Below are positions 11,969-23,053 of a stretch of DNA of 64,000 nucleotides, piece after piece. The notes under the pieces are model-generated. The model was not told the origin of the DNA and did no database searches. It saw nothing but the letters and a program-made list of their open reading frames with translations. The position numbers and the translations under genes were made by a program. This stretch comes from Nyssa sinensis (Eukaryota; Streptophyta; Magnoliopsida; Cornales; Nyssaceae): the NCBI GenBank assembly GCA_008638375.1, contig CM018041.1, forward strand, positions 9,882,627-9,946,626. The letters are read 5' to 3'. How positions within the stretch are numbered: position 1 is the first letter of the stretch; each line of letters begins with the position of its first letter.

Positions 11969-14900
11969 TGTCACGACCCAAAACCCACCCTATGCGAATT
12001 AGGGGTCCGTGACCGGGTCTACGGCCCGTGGGCCGTTCCCCATCAAAAGGATCTGAAATACTAAGTGAAGTTTTTTTTTTAAAAATAATTTTATAATCAT
12101 CAAGACATTTAGTAGCGTAGTCGGGTCACCATTTAGTACATGCCAAAAATATAAGTGTTTAAGTACAGATCCTCCAAAAAGAAACACACTTCCAGGACCG
12201 TGGTGACATGGGAGACATTAAGACCTTCCAGTATTTAATTTGATACAAAACTCACCAAAAAGAGCTACCAGTAGTTAGCAGCGTCTAGACCTTTGGAGCG
12301 CTTGAGGGTTCTCCTACTTCTTGTTGTCCTGAAAAAATATAAGGGAGGGGTGAGCTAACAAAGCCCAGTAAGTAAAATCCCTTCCTCTGTTATAGGTCGA
12401 GATTAGTTCAAGAGTGTAAGCAACGAACGAATACCACTCAATGCATATCAGAATAGAAGACATGATAATAGTTACAATAGCCAGTCACCAATGTATCAAT
12501 CGTTGGAAATGACCCTCAGGTCCTATGGGCATATCCCCAAATGGGTACATAAAATCACAACAAGGGATAGCCAATAATATGCTGCCGAAATCAGAAAATG
12601 TTTACATAGGCATGTCATCATGTCGAATAGTACAACAAGGGTATTCCAAGGAAAGTTCACAAACATATCAAGGATCCAAGGAATACAATATCAACGGTAC
12701 TCAAAGATATACAACATATCAAAAATCAAGAGCATGTCATGTAAGAGATAAAAAGAAACTATCTATTAGATGCTATTTGTCAGGGCCCGGCATATCCTTT
12801 CGTGCTTACAGCACAGCACTATCAAATTTTTGTGTCCTCCAGGACTCAAGTCGTACGTCATGCCTTGCATGACTACGTGTTGATCATGCGAAGTGACGCT
12901 CACACCCACGGGTAGGCCGGTCGTGCGATGTAACGCTCACAACCACGTGTAGACTGTCAGCATCTTGCCCTTAAGGGCTGAAGTGTGTAACGAGTCAAGT
13001 ACTACCACAGAAGGATTAGGTCATGCATAGATAATTTCACAAGTTGTGGACTAGTACTTTTCTTATCATATAACATGTACGGTTCAGTATTCAAGCATCA
13101 AAGAATTACGTATAAATCATATCAGGGTATCGACATGCAATCACTCATCAAGTCCACAAGATAGAACAATATCAATTGTGGAAATCAAGACATATCAGAT
13201 AATGGAGTACAAGGTGGCAGCATGAAGAAAGAAATGTGACATGGCTAAGGAAAGACCACATAACAAAGTCCAGGTTTTACTTACCTCAAAATAACTTTCA
13301 GCAGTTCTACTAATTTAAATCTTCTGCTCCTTCCCCTTGGAGGTTCCTATAAATCAGAAATTTAATCATCATTAACCCATCTCAATTATTCAGGGTCGAT
13401 GTTACTGTTCGTGATTTAACTTTCTCGGTATTATTTAATTGCACTCTTAAGGTTGCTAAATTTATTACATCAGCCTTCAGGACATTTTATTTGGGTAAAC
13501 GGGCTCTACCGTTGAGTTCGGAATGCTCAAGAAAATAAATCTAGGCCTTCGCGGCTTTTTATTTGGCTTCGGGTACCCCTAAGGGCAAAATGATAATTTC
13601 ATGTTTTAGGTGAATTAATTTTTTTGGAACCCCGATTGATAAAATGAACCTCACCATTGAGTTCAGAACGTCCGACATAATTAAATTGGACTATCCTTAA
13701 TGTTTATTTGGCCCGAGGTATCATCAGGGGTAATACAGTCATTTTCCATTTGAGTATCTTTATTTTTCGGGTCTTGATTTCACAAATCGAACTCCACTGT
13801 TGAGTCCGGAATGCTCGAAATAGTAAAAATACACTATTTATTTATTAAATTTGGACTTCGTTTGACTTATTTAATGTCCGACAGTAAAATTACTATTTTA
13901 CCCAATTAATAAAATAATTAATTTTATTATATTATTATTTATTTATTTTCCCAAGGGCCTATTTGAATTTATTTTTCAAAGTCTGGGCCAGAATTCAAAT
14001 AATCAGAACTGGTTGGGGTCAAAACGGAATTCCAGAGTTTTCTAGGGGTCAAACTGTAATTTTTCAAAAGTTCAAAACTGAACCAAATGTGTTCAGTCCC
14101 TTTGTAAATGAACCAATCCGGTCCAGTCCGGTTCTAACCGGTTCTGTTGCATTGCTGACGTCATGATGACGTCAGCCCTATTATTTAATTTAATTTAATT
14201 CGGTTTAAAGAAACGACACAGTTTCATTTAAAACAGTCCACCCGTTTTTAATCGGGTCGGGGCCGACCCGACACCGGTCCGACCCAACCTGGTACTGTTC
14301 ATCGTCCCCAACTCTCAACCATTTCCCTTGAAATTTGTTTCTTTGTGACCCACGAATCATAGGGTTCAAGTTCCTATTTTAATTTTTCAGTTTGGTCTTG
14401 GTTTTTAAAGAATTGGGTTTTAAACCCGTAGCTAAAATTTGAAATTCGAGGGGCTTACTCTAGGTTTTGAGGTCGCGGCTCATGGTGTTTGAGGTCCTTT
14501 TGGGGCCTATTTTAGGTTTTAACATTCAAAACTCTAAACTGCTATGGTCGATTTAGACCTGGTATTTCAAGGTCCATTAATGGAGGTCATCCTCGATTTT
14601 CATGGTTTTTGGCCATTCAGACCCTTCTAACCCTCAAAGTATGCGTATTATAATTCCTAGAGTTACGTTTTATGCATGCATGTAATCTTAACAGCTCCAC
14701 AATGAACAAAACAGTACCAAAAATTAAAATGGGGAAATAGAGCAGGTTCGAAATTTACCTCTAACAATGACTCTCTCTCTCTATTATAACTTGATTCAGA
14801 CCTTCTTGGTGTACTTCAGGTGTGCCCAGTTCCTTACGTTCACTCAGTTGCCACACTCAAGCTCACACACACATGGACTTGCACTCCAAGTTCTCACTTT

Positions 14901-15710
14901 CTCTCTCTAAATCCCTCTCATGGTCTCACACCAAATCTGATATATACATGGAGCACACAGTTTGCTCATGTTGCTTGTTTTCTAAAACAAGAATTTGGAT
15001 GCATGAAAGCTGGTTGGTGAATGGGGGTGTAATGAAATATGTTGTCTCCATATATATCTCCATGTATACATATAATAGTGGAGGTTCGGCTGATTGATAG
15101 ACTGAAGAGAGAGGAGATGAGGTAAGCCAATGATGTGGGATTTGCATGTAAGGCCATTGGCCAATTTGTGAGGTGGGTTTGGGCAACTTTAGTTAATATA
15201 CAATTCTATTGTATATTTAGACAGAAAGTGGTTGCTTGCCCAATTGGTAACTTTTTGAGTGTTTTAAAAAAAATTTGCTCCACTTGGTCAAGGGTTCAAA
15301 TCCCCTTGGCCTCACATTTTGACATTTTTCTCATTTTTGGGCGTTAGGCCTTGTTTGGCTGGCACAAATTTTCATTTCGATTATTTCCTTAATAACTTTT
15401 GTTCTATTGCTCGTTTTATGAAACGGTTTCTTCCGGTGGCTTCCTTTTTAGAATAGCTTCGTTACCAAAGGCCTCGTATCAATTTTTATTCTATTGTATT
15501 TTCCACGATTAGTTAATTTGAGTTTTAACAGTGTTAAAAATTAGGGCTAAAATAGCTAAATTAAGCCCTCCCCTCTTTACGTATTAAATTATTTATGGGT
15601 CTATCGTGACCGTCTAGAAATTTACGATTTGTCCTCTCAATCATCCTTTATGTTGTGTCTAATTAATAATTAGCATACTAATTATTAATTAATTAGGTCG
15701 GGGTGTTACA
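11969..15710. mobile_element. Solo LTR, 3.74 kb, duplication GTTCT
   Basis: It begins TGTCACGACCC and ends GGGGTGTTACA (TG...CA), flanked by the 5-bp direct repeat GTTCT at 11964-11968 and 15711-15715. No gag-pol, primer site or second LTR is seen inside. The size and the TGTCACGACCC start suit the long LTRs of plant Gypsy (chromovirus or Tat) elements; the lineage is an inference. It presumably arose by recombination between two LTRs. Short frames at 12525, 13963 and 14820 look non-coding. Confidence 0.85.
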
Positions 15711-16763
15711 GTTCTGACTTTCACTTGTCAGGGCCTAAAAAAAATTAATTTTGTTGGAAGTGTTACAAGAAAGTTTACCTCGGTTATTGGGATATTTGCA
15801 GGCAATGATCATGATTTATAAGCTATGTTTTTTATTAGCTTGAGCATGAAATCTAAAACTATAGTATACCCCACCATGTTTAATTATTTATTTCTTAAAA
15901 CTATAATATACCCCACAACATATATTTCCCATTAAGGTGTTTCAACTCAAATGAAGTCACTAATTTCACCTTTATCACCCAGTTACTGAGTTATGTCTTG
16001 AATTTAAGTTTTAAAACGATGTTTTGTATCCTAAGATATCTAAAATCAAATAAGGAAATGCATTATTATCCAAGGATTGATAAATGAGATCCTATTATTA
16101 TTAGTCAATAGAAAAATAATTAAATCACAGAAGAGTAACATGTCATGAATATGAAGAAATAGATTAATGCAAACATATAAACTAAATTACACCAAGAAAC
16201 TCAACAAATGATTAGATAAGCTCAATAATAAGAAAGAAAATTCACACAACCAACATGCTTTCATTTTTTCAAAGTCAAAACTTTACAAATAAAACAAAAG
16301 AAATATGACATTTCTCTAAAAAAAACCAAGCATAGATTACTTAATCGAATTGCCTTTATAGGACCTCAAACCATTTTCACAAGTCTGAATCCACATGCAA
16401 TGTCCTACCGCTTTGTATTTGTAGGAATTGCCTAACAAAACCGGTGAACAATACTAACAACTATGTTGAATAAACTAAGACAAGAAAATGAAATTCAAAA
16501 TTCAAAAAGTTGCCAAATTATAATTAGTGGGGATGCTTTATCATAGAAGTTTGAGATCTAATCAAAGGAGTATATAGGAAATAAAGCTTTGATCAATTTG
16601 AGATGTACATTTAAAAGCTTTGATCACAAAAATGAAACCTTAACCTCTTTTAATAGGTCATGAAAATGTGGCAAATGGTGCCGATGGTGGCTACAAGATT
16701 TGTCGGCGGTGGTGGGCTTCGTCGATGTCGGCACAAAATAGTGGGCCTTGTCGGCATGAGGAA

Positions 16764-16798
<35 letters not shown>

Positions 16799-16815
16799 AG
16801 TGAGGGCTACTGGTT
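15711..16815. other. Spacer, no gene recognised
   Basis: AT-rich sequence. A (GA)n microsatellite lies near 16770-16795 and encodes only low-complexity Ser-Leu frames. No coding similarity seen. Confidence 0.5.
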
Positions 16816-17131
16816 CTGAAGAGATATAAGGGCTTATTAGCGGCACACAAGTGTGCGTCACTAATAGGGACTCCATGCTTAAAACGACGCCGTTTGATTA
16901 ACTAAACTTATTAGCGGCGCACATTTGTACGCCACTAATAGGTTTTCATTATTAACGACGTACGTAGGCATTGCTAATAAGTAAACGGCGTCTCTAAAAC
17001 CTTCACGCGTTTTATTATGCGCGGGCAACAAATTTTTTTAGCCTTTGTGCGACGCCAACCATGTGCGTTGCTAATATTGAGAATTAGTGGCGTTTTTGTG
17101 AATGCTGCTAAAGACCTCAATTCTTGTAGTG
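16816..17131 (-). mobile_element. CACTA 5'-type terminus, inverted
   Basis: The segment ends TTCTTGTAGTG, the complement of CACTACAAGAA. It contains direct and inverted TTAGCGGCGCAC / TTAGTGGCG motifs, a variant of the repeats at 7778 and 39356. Layout on the minus strand (terminal repeats, then a TATATC and CTCTCT-rich stretch) resembles the 5' end of the large element. It may be the other end of the derivative at 7778, but this is not proven. Confidence 0.7.
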
Positions 17132-17143
17132 TTACAATAGTAA

Positions 17144-17195
<52 letters not shown>

Positions 17196-17226
17196 AAAAC
17201 CCTTGTATTCAATCTGTATAATACAT

Positions 17227-17751
17227 TGTTGGCCAATTAAACCAAGCCCATAAATTTTAGAAAGTTTCTTAATTTGATTTATTGAATCTTAATAACATTT
17301 GAGGTCTTTTTGGATAGTCCTAATTGTAGTTAGACTAATATTCTAATTGAGAGTTAGTTTTCTGATTATAGCTAAATAAGATATACTAGTTTGTATGAGA
17401 TTAGATGTCCTAATCAATATAAGACTTAGAGTCAATGTTATATATATTTAGGTTTTTGTCACATTGAATTGTGTACCACAAAAATAATAGAGTGGTGGCC
17501 AAGAGAATTAGAGGGCCGTGTGATGGCCATGAGAAATTCTTTTGATGACATATTATCTAATAAATAATAGTTTTGATTGTTCAAGGCAATAATAGATTTG
17601 TTGAAGTTTTTGTTATTAAATTTCTCTTCTTTATTTGTTTGTTTCTTTTTGTTCTATATTCAATAATTGGTGAATGATTTAGATTCAATAATTGGTATCA
17701 GAGTTATTTTAAATCCTACATTTGGTATCAGAGTAATTTTTGGGTCCTACA
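17227..17751 (+). repeat. 5' LTR of the small element
   Basis: 525 bp, similar along its whole length to 19580-20094. Its 3' end contains two extra GGTATCAGAG motifs (17694 and 17723), each resembling a tRNA-Met primer site. Confidence 0.9.
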
Positions 17752-17754
17752 TTT

Positions 17755-17946
17755 GGTATTAGAGCTAGTTACAATCTTGGGGTAATTTATCAGAGCCAGT
17801 TATGATTTTGGGGTAACTTATCAGAGCCAGTTACGATCTTGGGGTAATTTATCAAAGCTAGTTACGATCTTGAGGTAATTTATCAGAGCTAGTTACGATC
17901 TTGGGATAACTTATCAAAGCCAAGTTCGATCTTGGGAAGTTGCGAA
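17755..17946 (+). repeat. Tandem 31-bp repeats built on the primer-binding site
   Basis: The motif (A)AGAGC(C/T)AGTTACGATCTTGG recurs at 17761, 17792, 17823, 17854, 17885 and 17916, exactly 31 bp apart. The TATCAGAGC part equals the end of a tRNA-Met-complementary site. The array lies just downstream of the 5' LTR, where minus-strand synthesis begins. Confidence 0.9.
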
Positions 17947-18248
17947 AAAATTAAAGTTTGGTCTCATTTTTGGATTATTGCAGAGAACTGTAGTTCTCGT
18001 TTTACTTAAGATTGTGATCTTAAGTGGTTTTTTGAAGAGCTGTTTGATTGAAATTCGACGGTTGTTTGGATCAGAAAAAAGATCTTGTAGTGGTACAAAT
18101 ACTTGTGAAGAAAAAAAAAAAAAGAAATTCTAGTTTAATCGATAAGAAGGCCAGCTCGATCGGATTGAAGGAAAAAAAAAGAGGACGACGAAATCAATTC
18201 TTGAACAAACTCAAGTACGTGATTTAAATAAATTGTTGATTTGAAATT

Positions 18249-19570
18249 ATGGAGAAAGTTTTGGTTAATGGACAAAAGTTTGAGATTTTAAGAGTATGTG
18301 GTCAAAATATTGATGAGTGGTTACATCGTGTTACACTCTATCTTAATGCTTGCAATGTGTTTAATGTATTGGATATTGCATTGAAGCGTTTATCAAAAGA
18401 ATTTTATGAGAAAAAAGTTAAATGGTTCTACCAGATAATAAGGAAGACGATACATTGGGTACATTGGAATACTTTTGTTTGCACACAAAACTATCCACCA
18501 CCACATAAGTTTTCATTTGATCTTCTTTTAACATATAAAAATAAACCGCAGAACGGTTATGAACCTCCCATAGACATATATTGGGTGGTTGATTTTGAAA
18601 GAGATAAGTTTGACGAAAATAAAGAGATTGATGGTTCAAAATTGTTTTCAGAATTCAATACAATTTGGGATGATTCATATAATGTGTTGAATTTAAATTC
18701 ATATGATATTGACTGCTTCGTTAATATTTCTGAGGAAGAAAATATTAGTTGTGAGGAAAGAAATATTTTAGAAGTTGAAGAAAATGAAAATAATTGTATG
18801 GTTGAAAGTTTGACTTTGACTCATTGTGATAAAAATTTAAATTTGTTAGAAGTTGCTTTTGGTGAGTTGAGAGATGTTGAAAAATTATTTCAACCTACTC
18901 AGTTTGAGAATTTAATTTTTGAGAAAGAAGAAAATTTTGCATGTTGTATTGATGCAGTTTAAGATTTTGAAAATTTTGGCCTTGCTACTTTGTTTGATTT
19001 GCCAAGCACTTTGGAATCAAAACATAGTGAGAGTAAAGAACATTCCAATCCAAAGTTTGTTGATTTTATTGGTATTAAGAATTTTATTATTCGAGACCAT
19101 GTTGATTTTGTGAAGATAGAATTTTTAGAGTTTCAAGAATTCTTGAAAATTGAGAAGCCCAAGTTGTCTGAAATTTGTGATTCATCGGCGTTGATAAATT
19201 CTTGTCATGCTACAATATTGGTTTGGATCTTAATAATTTTATTAGTGCAGATTTTGTTCGAAAGGAAGTTTTTGGTATTCTAAAATATTGGCAGGCTTTG
19301 CAACATTATGATGATGAAATTATTGGCACGGATAATTGTTTTACTAATTTTAATTTTGAATGGATGAGTATGGATTTTTTCTTTGATTGTGCTAAACAAG
19401 CTGAGAAGTTATATGCCAAGTACAAGATTCGACCACATTCGCGTTTGAAGATGAAAATAGATGATTGTTCTAGATTGTTGTTGCAAAAATTTTTTATAGC
19501 AACAGAAATTGCTTTGAAGATTCTTGCTCATGAAGGTGTTGGTGAAGCTACTTTGGCGAGCTTGGTTTAA
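18249..19570 (+). pseudogene. Unrecognised ORF of the small LTR element
   Basis: ATG at 18249 opens a 237-codon frame that stops at 18960-18962. The same frame continues open to about 19280, and a +2 frame (from about 19202) continues to 19570, ending just before the polypurine tract. So the ancestral product was probably one protein of about 440 residues, now broken by one stop and one frameshift. It is acidic in the middle (many E, D and N) and shows W/Y-rich segments near residues 55-110 (WVHWNTF, DIYWVVDF). I see no zinc knuckle, protease, RT, RNase H or integrase motif. It could be a diverged gag or a captured host sequence; I do not assign a function. Confidence 0.6.
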
Positions 19571-19579
19571 GGGAGGCAT

Positions 19580-20094
19580 TGTTGACCAATTAAACTAAGC
19601 CCATAAATTTTAGAAAGTTTCTTAATTTGATTTATTGAATCCTAATAATATTTGAGGTCTTTTTGGATAGTCCTAATTATAGTTAGACTAATATTTTAAT
19701 TGAGAGTTAATTTTCTGATTATAGTTAAATAAGATATACTAGTTTGTATGGGATTAGATATCTTAATCAATATATGACTTAGAGTCAATGTTATATATAT
19801 GTAGGTTTCTGTCACATTGAATTATGTACCACAAAAATAATAGAGTGGTGGCTAAGAGAATTAGAGAGTCATGTGATGGTCGTGAGAAATTCTTTTGATT
19901 AATAAATAATAGTTTTGATTGTTCAAGGTAATAATAGATTTATTGAAGTTTTTGTTATTAAATTTCTCTTTTTTTATTTGTTTGTTTCTTTTTGTTCTAT
20001 ATTTAATAATTGGTGAATGATTTAGATTCAATAATTGGTATCAGAGTTATTTTAAATCGTACATTTAGTATCAGAGTAATTTTTGAGTTGTACA
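19580..20094 (+). repeat. 3' LTR of the small element
   Basis: 515 bp, partner of 17227-17751, preceded by the polypurine tract and followed by the TACAT target repeat. It also contains the two internal primer-site-like motifs near 20036 and 20066. Confidence 0.9.
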
Positions 20095-20238
20095 TACATG
20101 TACAAAATGACCTATACATAGGTATACTAGAGAGAATAATGCTAATGTATTCCAAGAAATAATACTAGCATATTCTAAGAATATATTAAGAATATACAAT
20201 ACAGGTATGGATATTATGGTTGGTAGTACACAGTAACA

Positions 20239-21934
20239 GTACACGTAACCATGTGTATTAAAAATAAAAAAGAACCATATCATTAATGGAAACATGTATG
20301 GATGAGATACTCTCCAGTCAATGCGAAGACCTGCAAAGTGCTAGTCGTTGCCGTGGTCGGTGCTATCTAGATGGGAAACCGAGGATTTAGCTACTAGAGA
20401 TTCCAGGAAATCAGCACGAAGCTTCTTCGAAGTTGGAAGTTTCATATAACTGGATCGTGCCTTCATTGGAAACTGCACATATATATATATATATATAGAT
20501 AGATAGATAGAAACGCTAACATTCAATCCCAATACCACTGATTAAATTGATCATTCAATTTCCCTGGTTAGTTGCTCTACTACTTTGGACGCTTTGATCT
20601 CCCAGCTACAATCGTTAGGGTAAGTTTCTCTGCACAACTCAGTACCCATTTTGATTTTTTCATTTACTCATGCTTTTCAATAATATTAATTTTATGCTTT
20701 AACTAGATTTATTAATGGAAAATTATGTAAAAATGGAGAATTTCCTTTTTAATTCTTCTCTCCGTGTGTGTTTATATATTTGTGTTATATGTATACATAC
20801 ATATTAGATACAGGATGAAGACAAATGGGGTCGATTTGGACGGACAATTCCCCCTCGATCTCAAAATTTTTTTTTTTTTAATTTTTTTTAAATGTACCTC
20901 TTTAATTTAATTTTTTACTCCTGGTAGATATAAACTTGTCTACTTCTATTCTTATTTTAATTTTAATTTCACTTCACAATTAATTTTATTTATCAATTTA
21001 TTGAATTCCTTTTTATATAGCCTAAAAGTTTTCAAGTTTTTTTTTTTAGTTGATTTTTTTTGTCTAATTTATAAATTCGTGTTAATAAATTAAGTTACTT
21101 GTTCAAAAATATTATTTATCAATATGAATTTATACTTTGTTTATTTTAAATTTATGATCTTCTGATCTAGTCTCTATACACACACATATATTCTTCTAGG
21201 GTCCATATCACTTCTTACCTTGTATGACCAGCTTCGTCCATGGACCATGAAGCCCATGGAGGCAATCAGGTTCGTTAATAGAAATAATAAATTAAAACTA
21301 CACCGCCTAGTTTTCTTAGCGACTAAGATGTAGAATTAGTAAAAGTTTTTCTCATGATTTTACGAAATCCTTATGCGATCAGGATTTCTTACTTGCTTGG
21401 TTATACATATACATATATATATATATAGATATACATACCTCCATTATTATATTTCATTTCAACGATCAGATCCATAAATTGCTTTCCATTTCCATGTTCG
21501 TTGCTCTTCTGACGCTACGAATTCTCGATCTAACTTCATTAGATTAAGTTTCTTCAAGAACTATACGCTCAATCACTAATCCGTATTATTTTGATCATTT
21601 CTCATGCTTGACAAATATAATTTAATTTTGATGATTAATTAACTAGATTTTTTCTTTTCGGGTCAGAGTATGGTTCCATCATCATCACCTTTATGCATGA
21701 TTGTTGTTGCTGCTATTTTTCTTGGGCTCCCAAGTTTGGAGAAAAAGATCGAACATTCATTTTTTTTTCTTTGATGTAGAGTTGATTTGTTCAACCTCTG
21801 AAATATTGAAGCTTAAAGTTCTTGTTTTTGTTTTGGTTTATCAAATATCTTTTTGCCAACAGCACTTGTTCGAGTCGAAAGGAAGTTGCAAGCTGTTAAG
21901 GCAAGAGGAAGCATATTTTGGGTTATCATTTTCC
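20239..21934. other. Upstream region of the HMA-DC1 gene
   Basis: No ORF of its own that I would call a gene. (AT)n and GATA microsatellites lie near 20478-20510 and (TA)n near 21405-21440. Two diverged segments, about 20560-20710 and 21490-21660, resemble each other (both run TTGCTCT...AAGTTTCT...CTCATGCTT...AACTAGATTT), so an old duplication of 5' flanking DNA is likely. Which part is promoter or 5' UTR cannot be fixed from sequence. Confidence 0.45.
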
Positions 21935-23053
21935 ATGGAGTCTACTAAGACTTTTGATCTCAAGGTGAATATTTTCTGCTGCGACGACTGCAAGAAGAAA
22001 TTGAAGAAACTGCTGAAAGAAATAGGAGTGGAGTACGATATCAATTTAGAACAAGAGAAGGTGACGATCTCAGGCACTGTCGACCCAGACACAATCATAA
22101 AGAAAATAAAAAAGGAGATGCGGAAAACAGCAACGCTCTGGCCAAAGGAAAGCCCGCCAGCCCTGAACAATATTCAGAACATGCAAATTGTACAACAAAA
22201 ACCAATTCAAGAGAAACATATGGTAGCACAACGACCGAAATCATTTGAACTTCATCAAGGTTTCGAACATAAGCTGACTTCCAGGGAGATGAGTACTACA
22301 AAGAAAACACAATCTATCCACCGGCACGAGCATGAGCACGAATTTGAACCACAAAGTTATGAGAAGCGGTTCCCCTGTAATGGATGCAAGGAAGATGGGT
22401 TTGGATCAAGACACAGATGCAAATGCTGTGACTATGAACTCCATAACGAGTGCAAGAACCCACAACCCACGATTTCCCATGATTTTTTCAAAGGATACAC
22501 TTTCACATTCTTTGAAAAATTGCCTGAAGGATGTGGTGACATCTACTGCAAAGAGCATCCAAGATACTGTAGTGCATGCGGAAAGGAGATATGTGGCTTT
22601 GTTTACCACTGCAAAGAAAAGGGCTGGAATTTGCATCCATGCTGTAGCAGCCTCCCAACTAAAAGGTGTATAGATGGAATGAGCTTTGAGCTTCGCAATA
22701 AGGCATCATCGAAGTGCATGAGGTGCAACCACAAAGTAGTCAGGTGTGGCAGCAAGAGTGTCCCGTGCTGGTCTTATGTTTGTACTTCTGAGCCAGAGGG
22801 CTATCAGTTTCATGTGTGTTGTGTGATTGAAATGGTGCATGAGGCTTGGAAGAAGGGGGCTGTTGGCAATATTGATTCCAATGCTTTGGAGAAGATAAGT
22901 CTACGGCTTGTGGTTAATTCGAAGAGGAAAGATAGGAAAGTTAGTCAATTCTTGACGACACTGGCGATATTACTCAAAACCATAGTGGGTATTCTTTTGG
23001 GGGATCCAACTGCAATTGTTGCTCCACTCTTTGTGGAATTAGTCTTGAAGTGA
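21935..23053 (+). CDS. HMA-DC1 domain protein (putative metal/zinc-binding)
   Basis: Intact single-exon gene of 372 codons. I chose ATG 21935 (context TTCCATGG) because upstream codons in frame read as leader-like low-complexity sequence without an ATG. Residues 5-70 form a heavy-metal-associated (HMA) domain with CDDC as metal site and the usual VTISGTVDP core. After a linker with a HEHEHEFE stretch come DC1 (C1-like, Cys/His-rich) modules at about 150-200 (CNGCKEDGFGSRHRCKCCDY) and 205-300 (YCSACGKEI...YHCKEKGWNLHPCC), typical of plant CHP-rich zinc-finger proteins. The C-terminus (LLGDPTAIVAPLFVE) matches the conserved hydrophobic tail of that family. The product probably binds metal or zinc and protein or lipid partners; no specific role is known. 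Related copies lie at 35.7 and 61.7 kb. Confidence 0.9.
   Translation: MESTKTFDLKVNIFCCDDCKKKLKKLLKEIGVEYDINLEQEKVTISGTVDPDTIIKKIKKEMRKTATLWPKESPPALNNIQNMQIVQQKPIQEKHMVAQRPKSFELHQGFEHKLTSREMSTTKKTQSIHRHEHEHEFEPQSYEKRFPCNGCKEDGFGSRHRCKCCDYELHNECKNPQPTISHDFFKGYTFTFFEKLPEGCGDIYCKEHPRYCSACGKEICGFVYHCKEKGWNLHPCCSSLPTKRCIDGMSFELRNKASSKCMRCNHKVVRCGSKSVPCWSYVCTSEPEGYQFHVCCVIEMVHEAWKKGAVGNIDSNALEKISLRLVVNSKRKDRKVSQFLTTLAILLKTIVGILLGDPTAIVAPLFVELVLK

Larger units (their letters stand above)
17227..20094 (+). mobile_element. Complete non-autonomous LTR retrotransposon, 2.87 kb
   Basis: Two similar LTRs (17227-17751 and 19580-20094) start TGTTG and end TACA. They flank an internal region with tRNA-Met-type primer sites (GGTATTAGAGC at about 17755) and a polypurine tract (AAGGGAGG at about 19569). 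The 5-bp target repeat TACAT is at 17222-17226 and 20095-20099, so the insertion is intact from end to end. No RT, integrase or protease motif is present, so mobility must have depended on another element. It carries an ORF I do not recognise. Confidence 0.9.
17130..20238 (-). repeat. Copia-type LTR split by a nested element
   Basis: 17130-17226 and 20095-20238 together form a second copy of the LTR seen at 2365-2558, with ends TGTTAC...GTAACA. It contains an expanded (GA)n tract at about 17147-17190. The small LTR element 17227-20094 sits inside it. No Copia internal region adjoins, so it is a solo LTR or fragment. Its left edge overlaps the last TG of the CACTA end at 17131. Confidence 0.75.

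Noticed and set aside
14820..15350. Overlapping frames of 60-90 codons on both strands
   Set aside because: They lie in the solo LTR, overlap in several frames and resemble no protein.
11700..15800. Exon-like pieces on the minus strand beside the solo LTR (for example NWWFRGEVWQGS followed by GTTTGAC, about 11770-11830)
   Set aside because: Splice-like borders are present, but the coding pieces are too short to match a family; a captured gene in the CACTA derivative cannot be shown.
21701..21934. N-terminal extension of the HMA-DC1 protein
   Set aside because: It starts at TTG, not ATG, is hydrophobic and low complexity, and the HMA domain begins right after ATG 21935.
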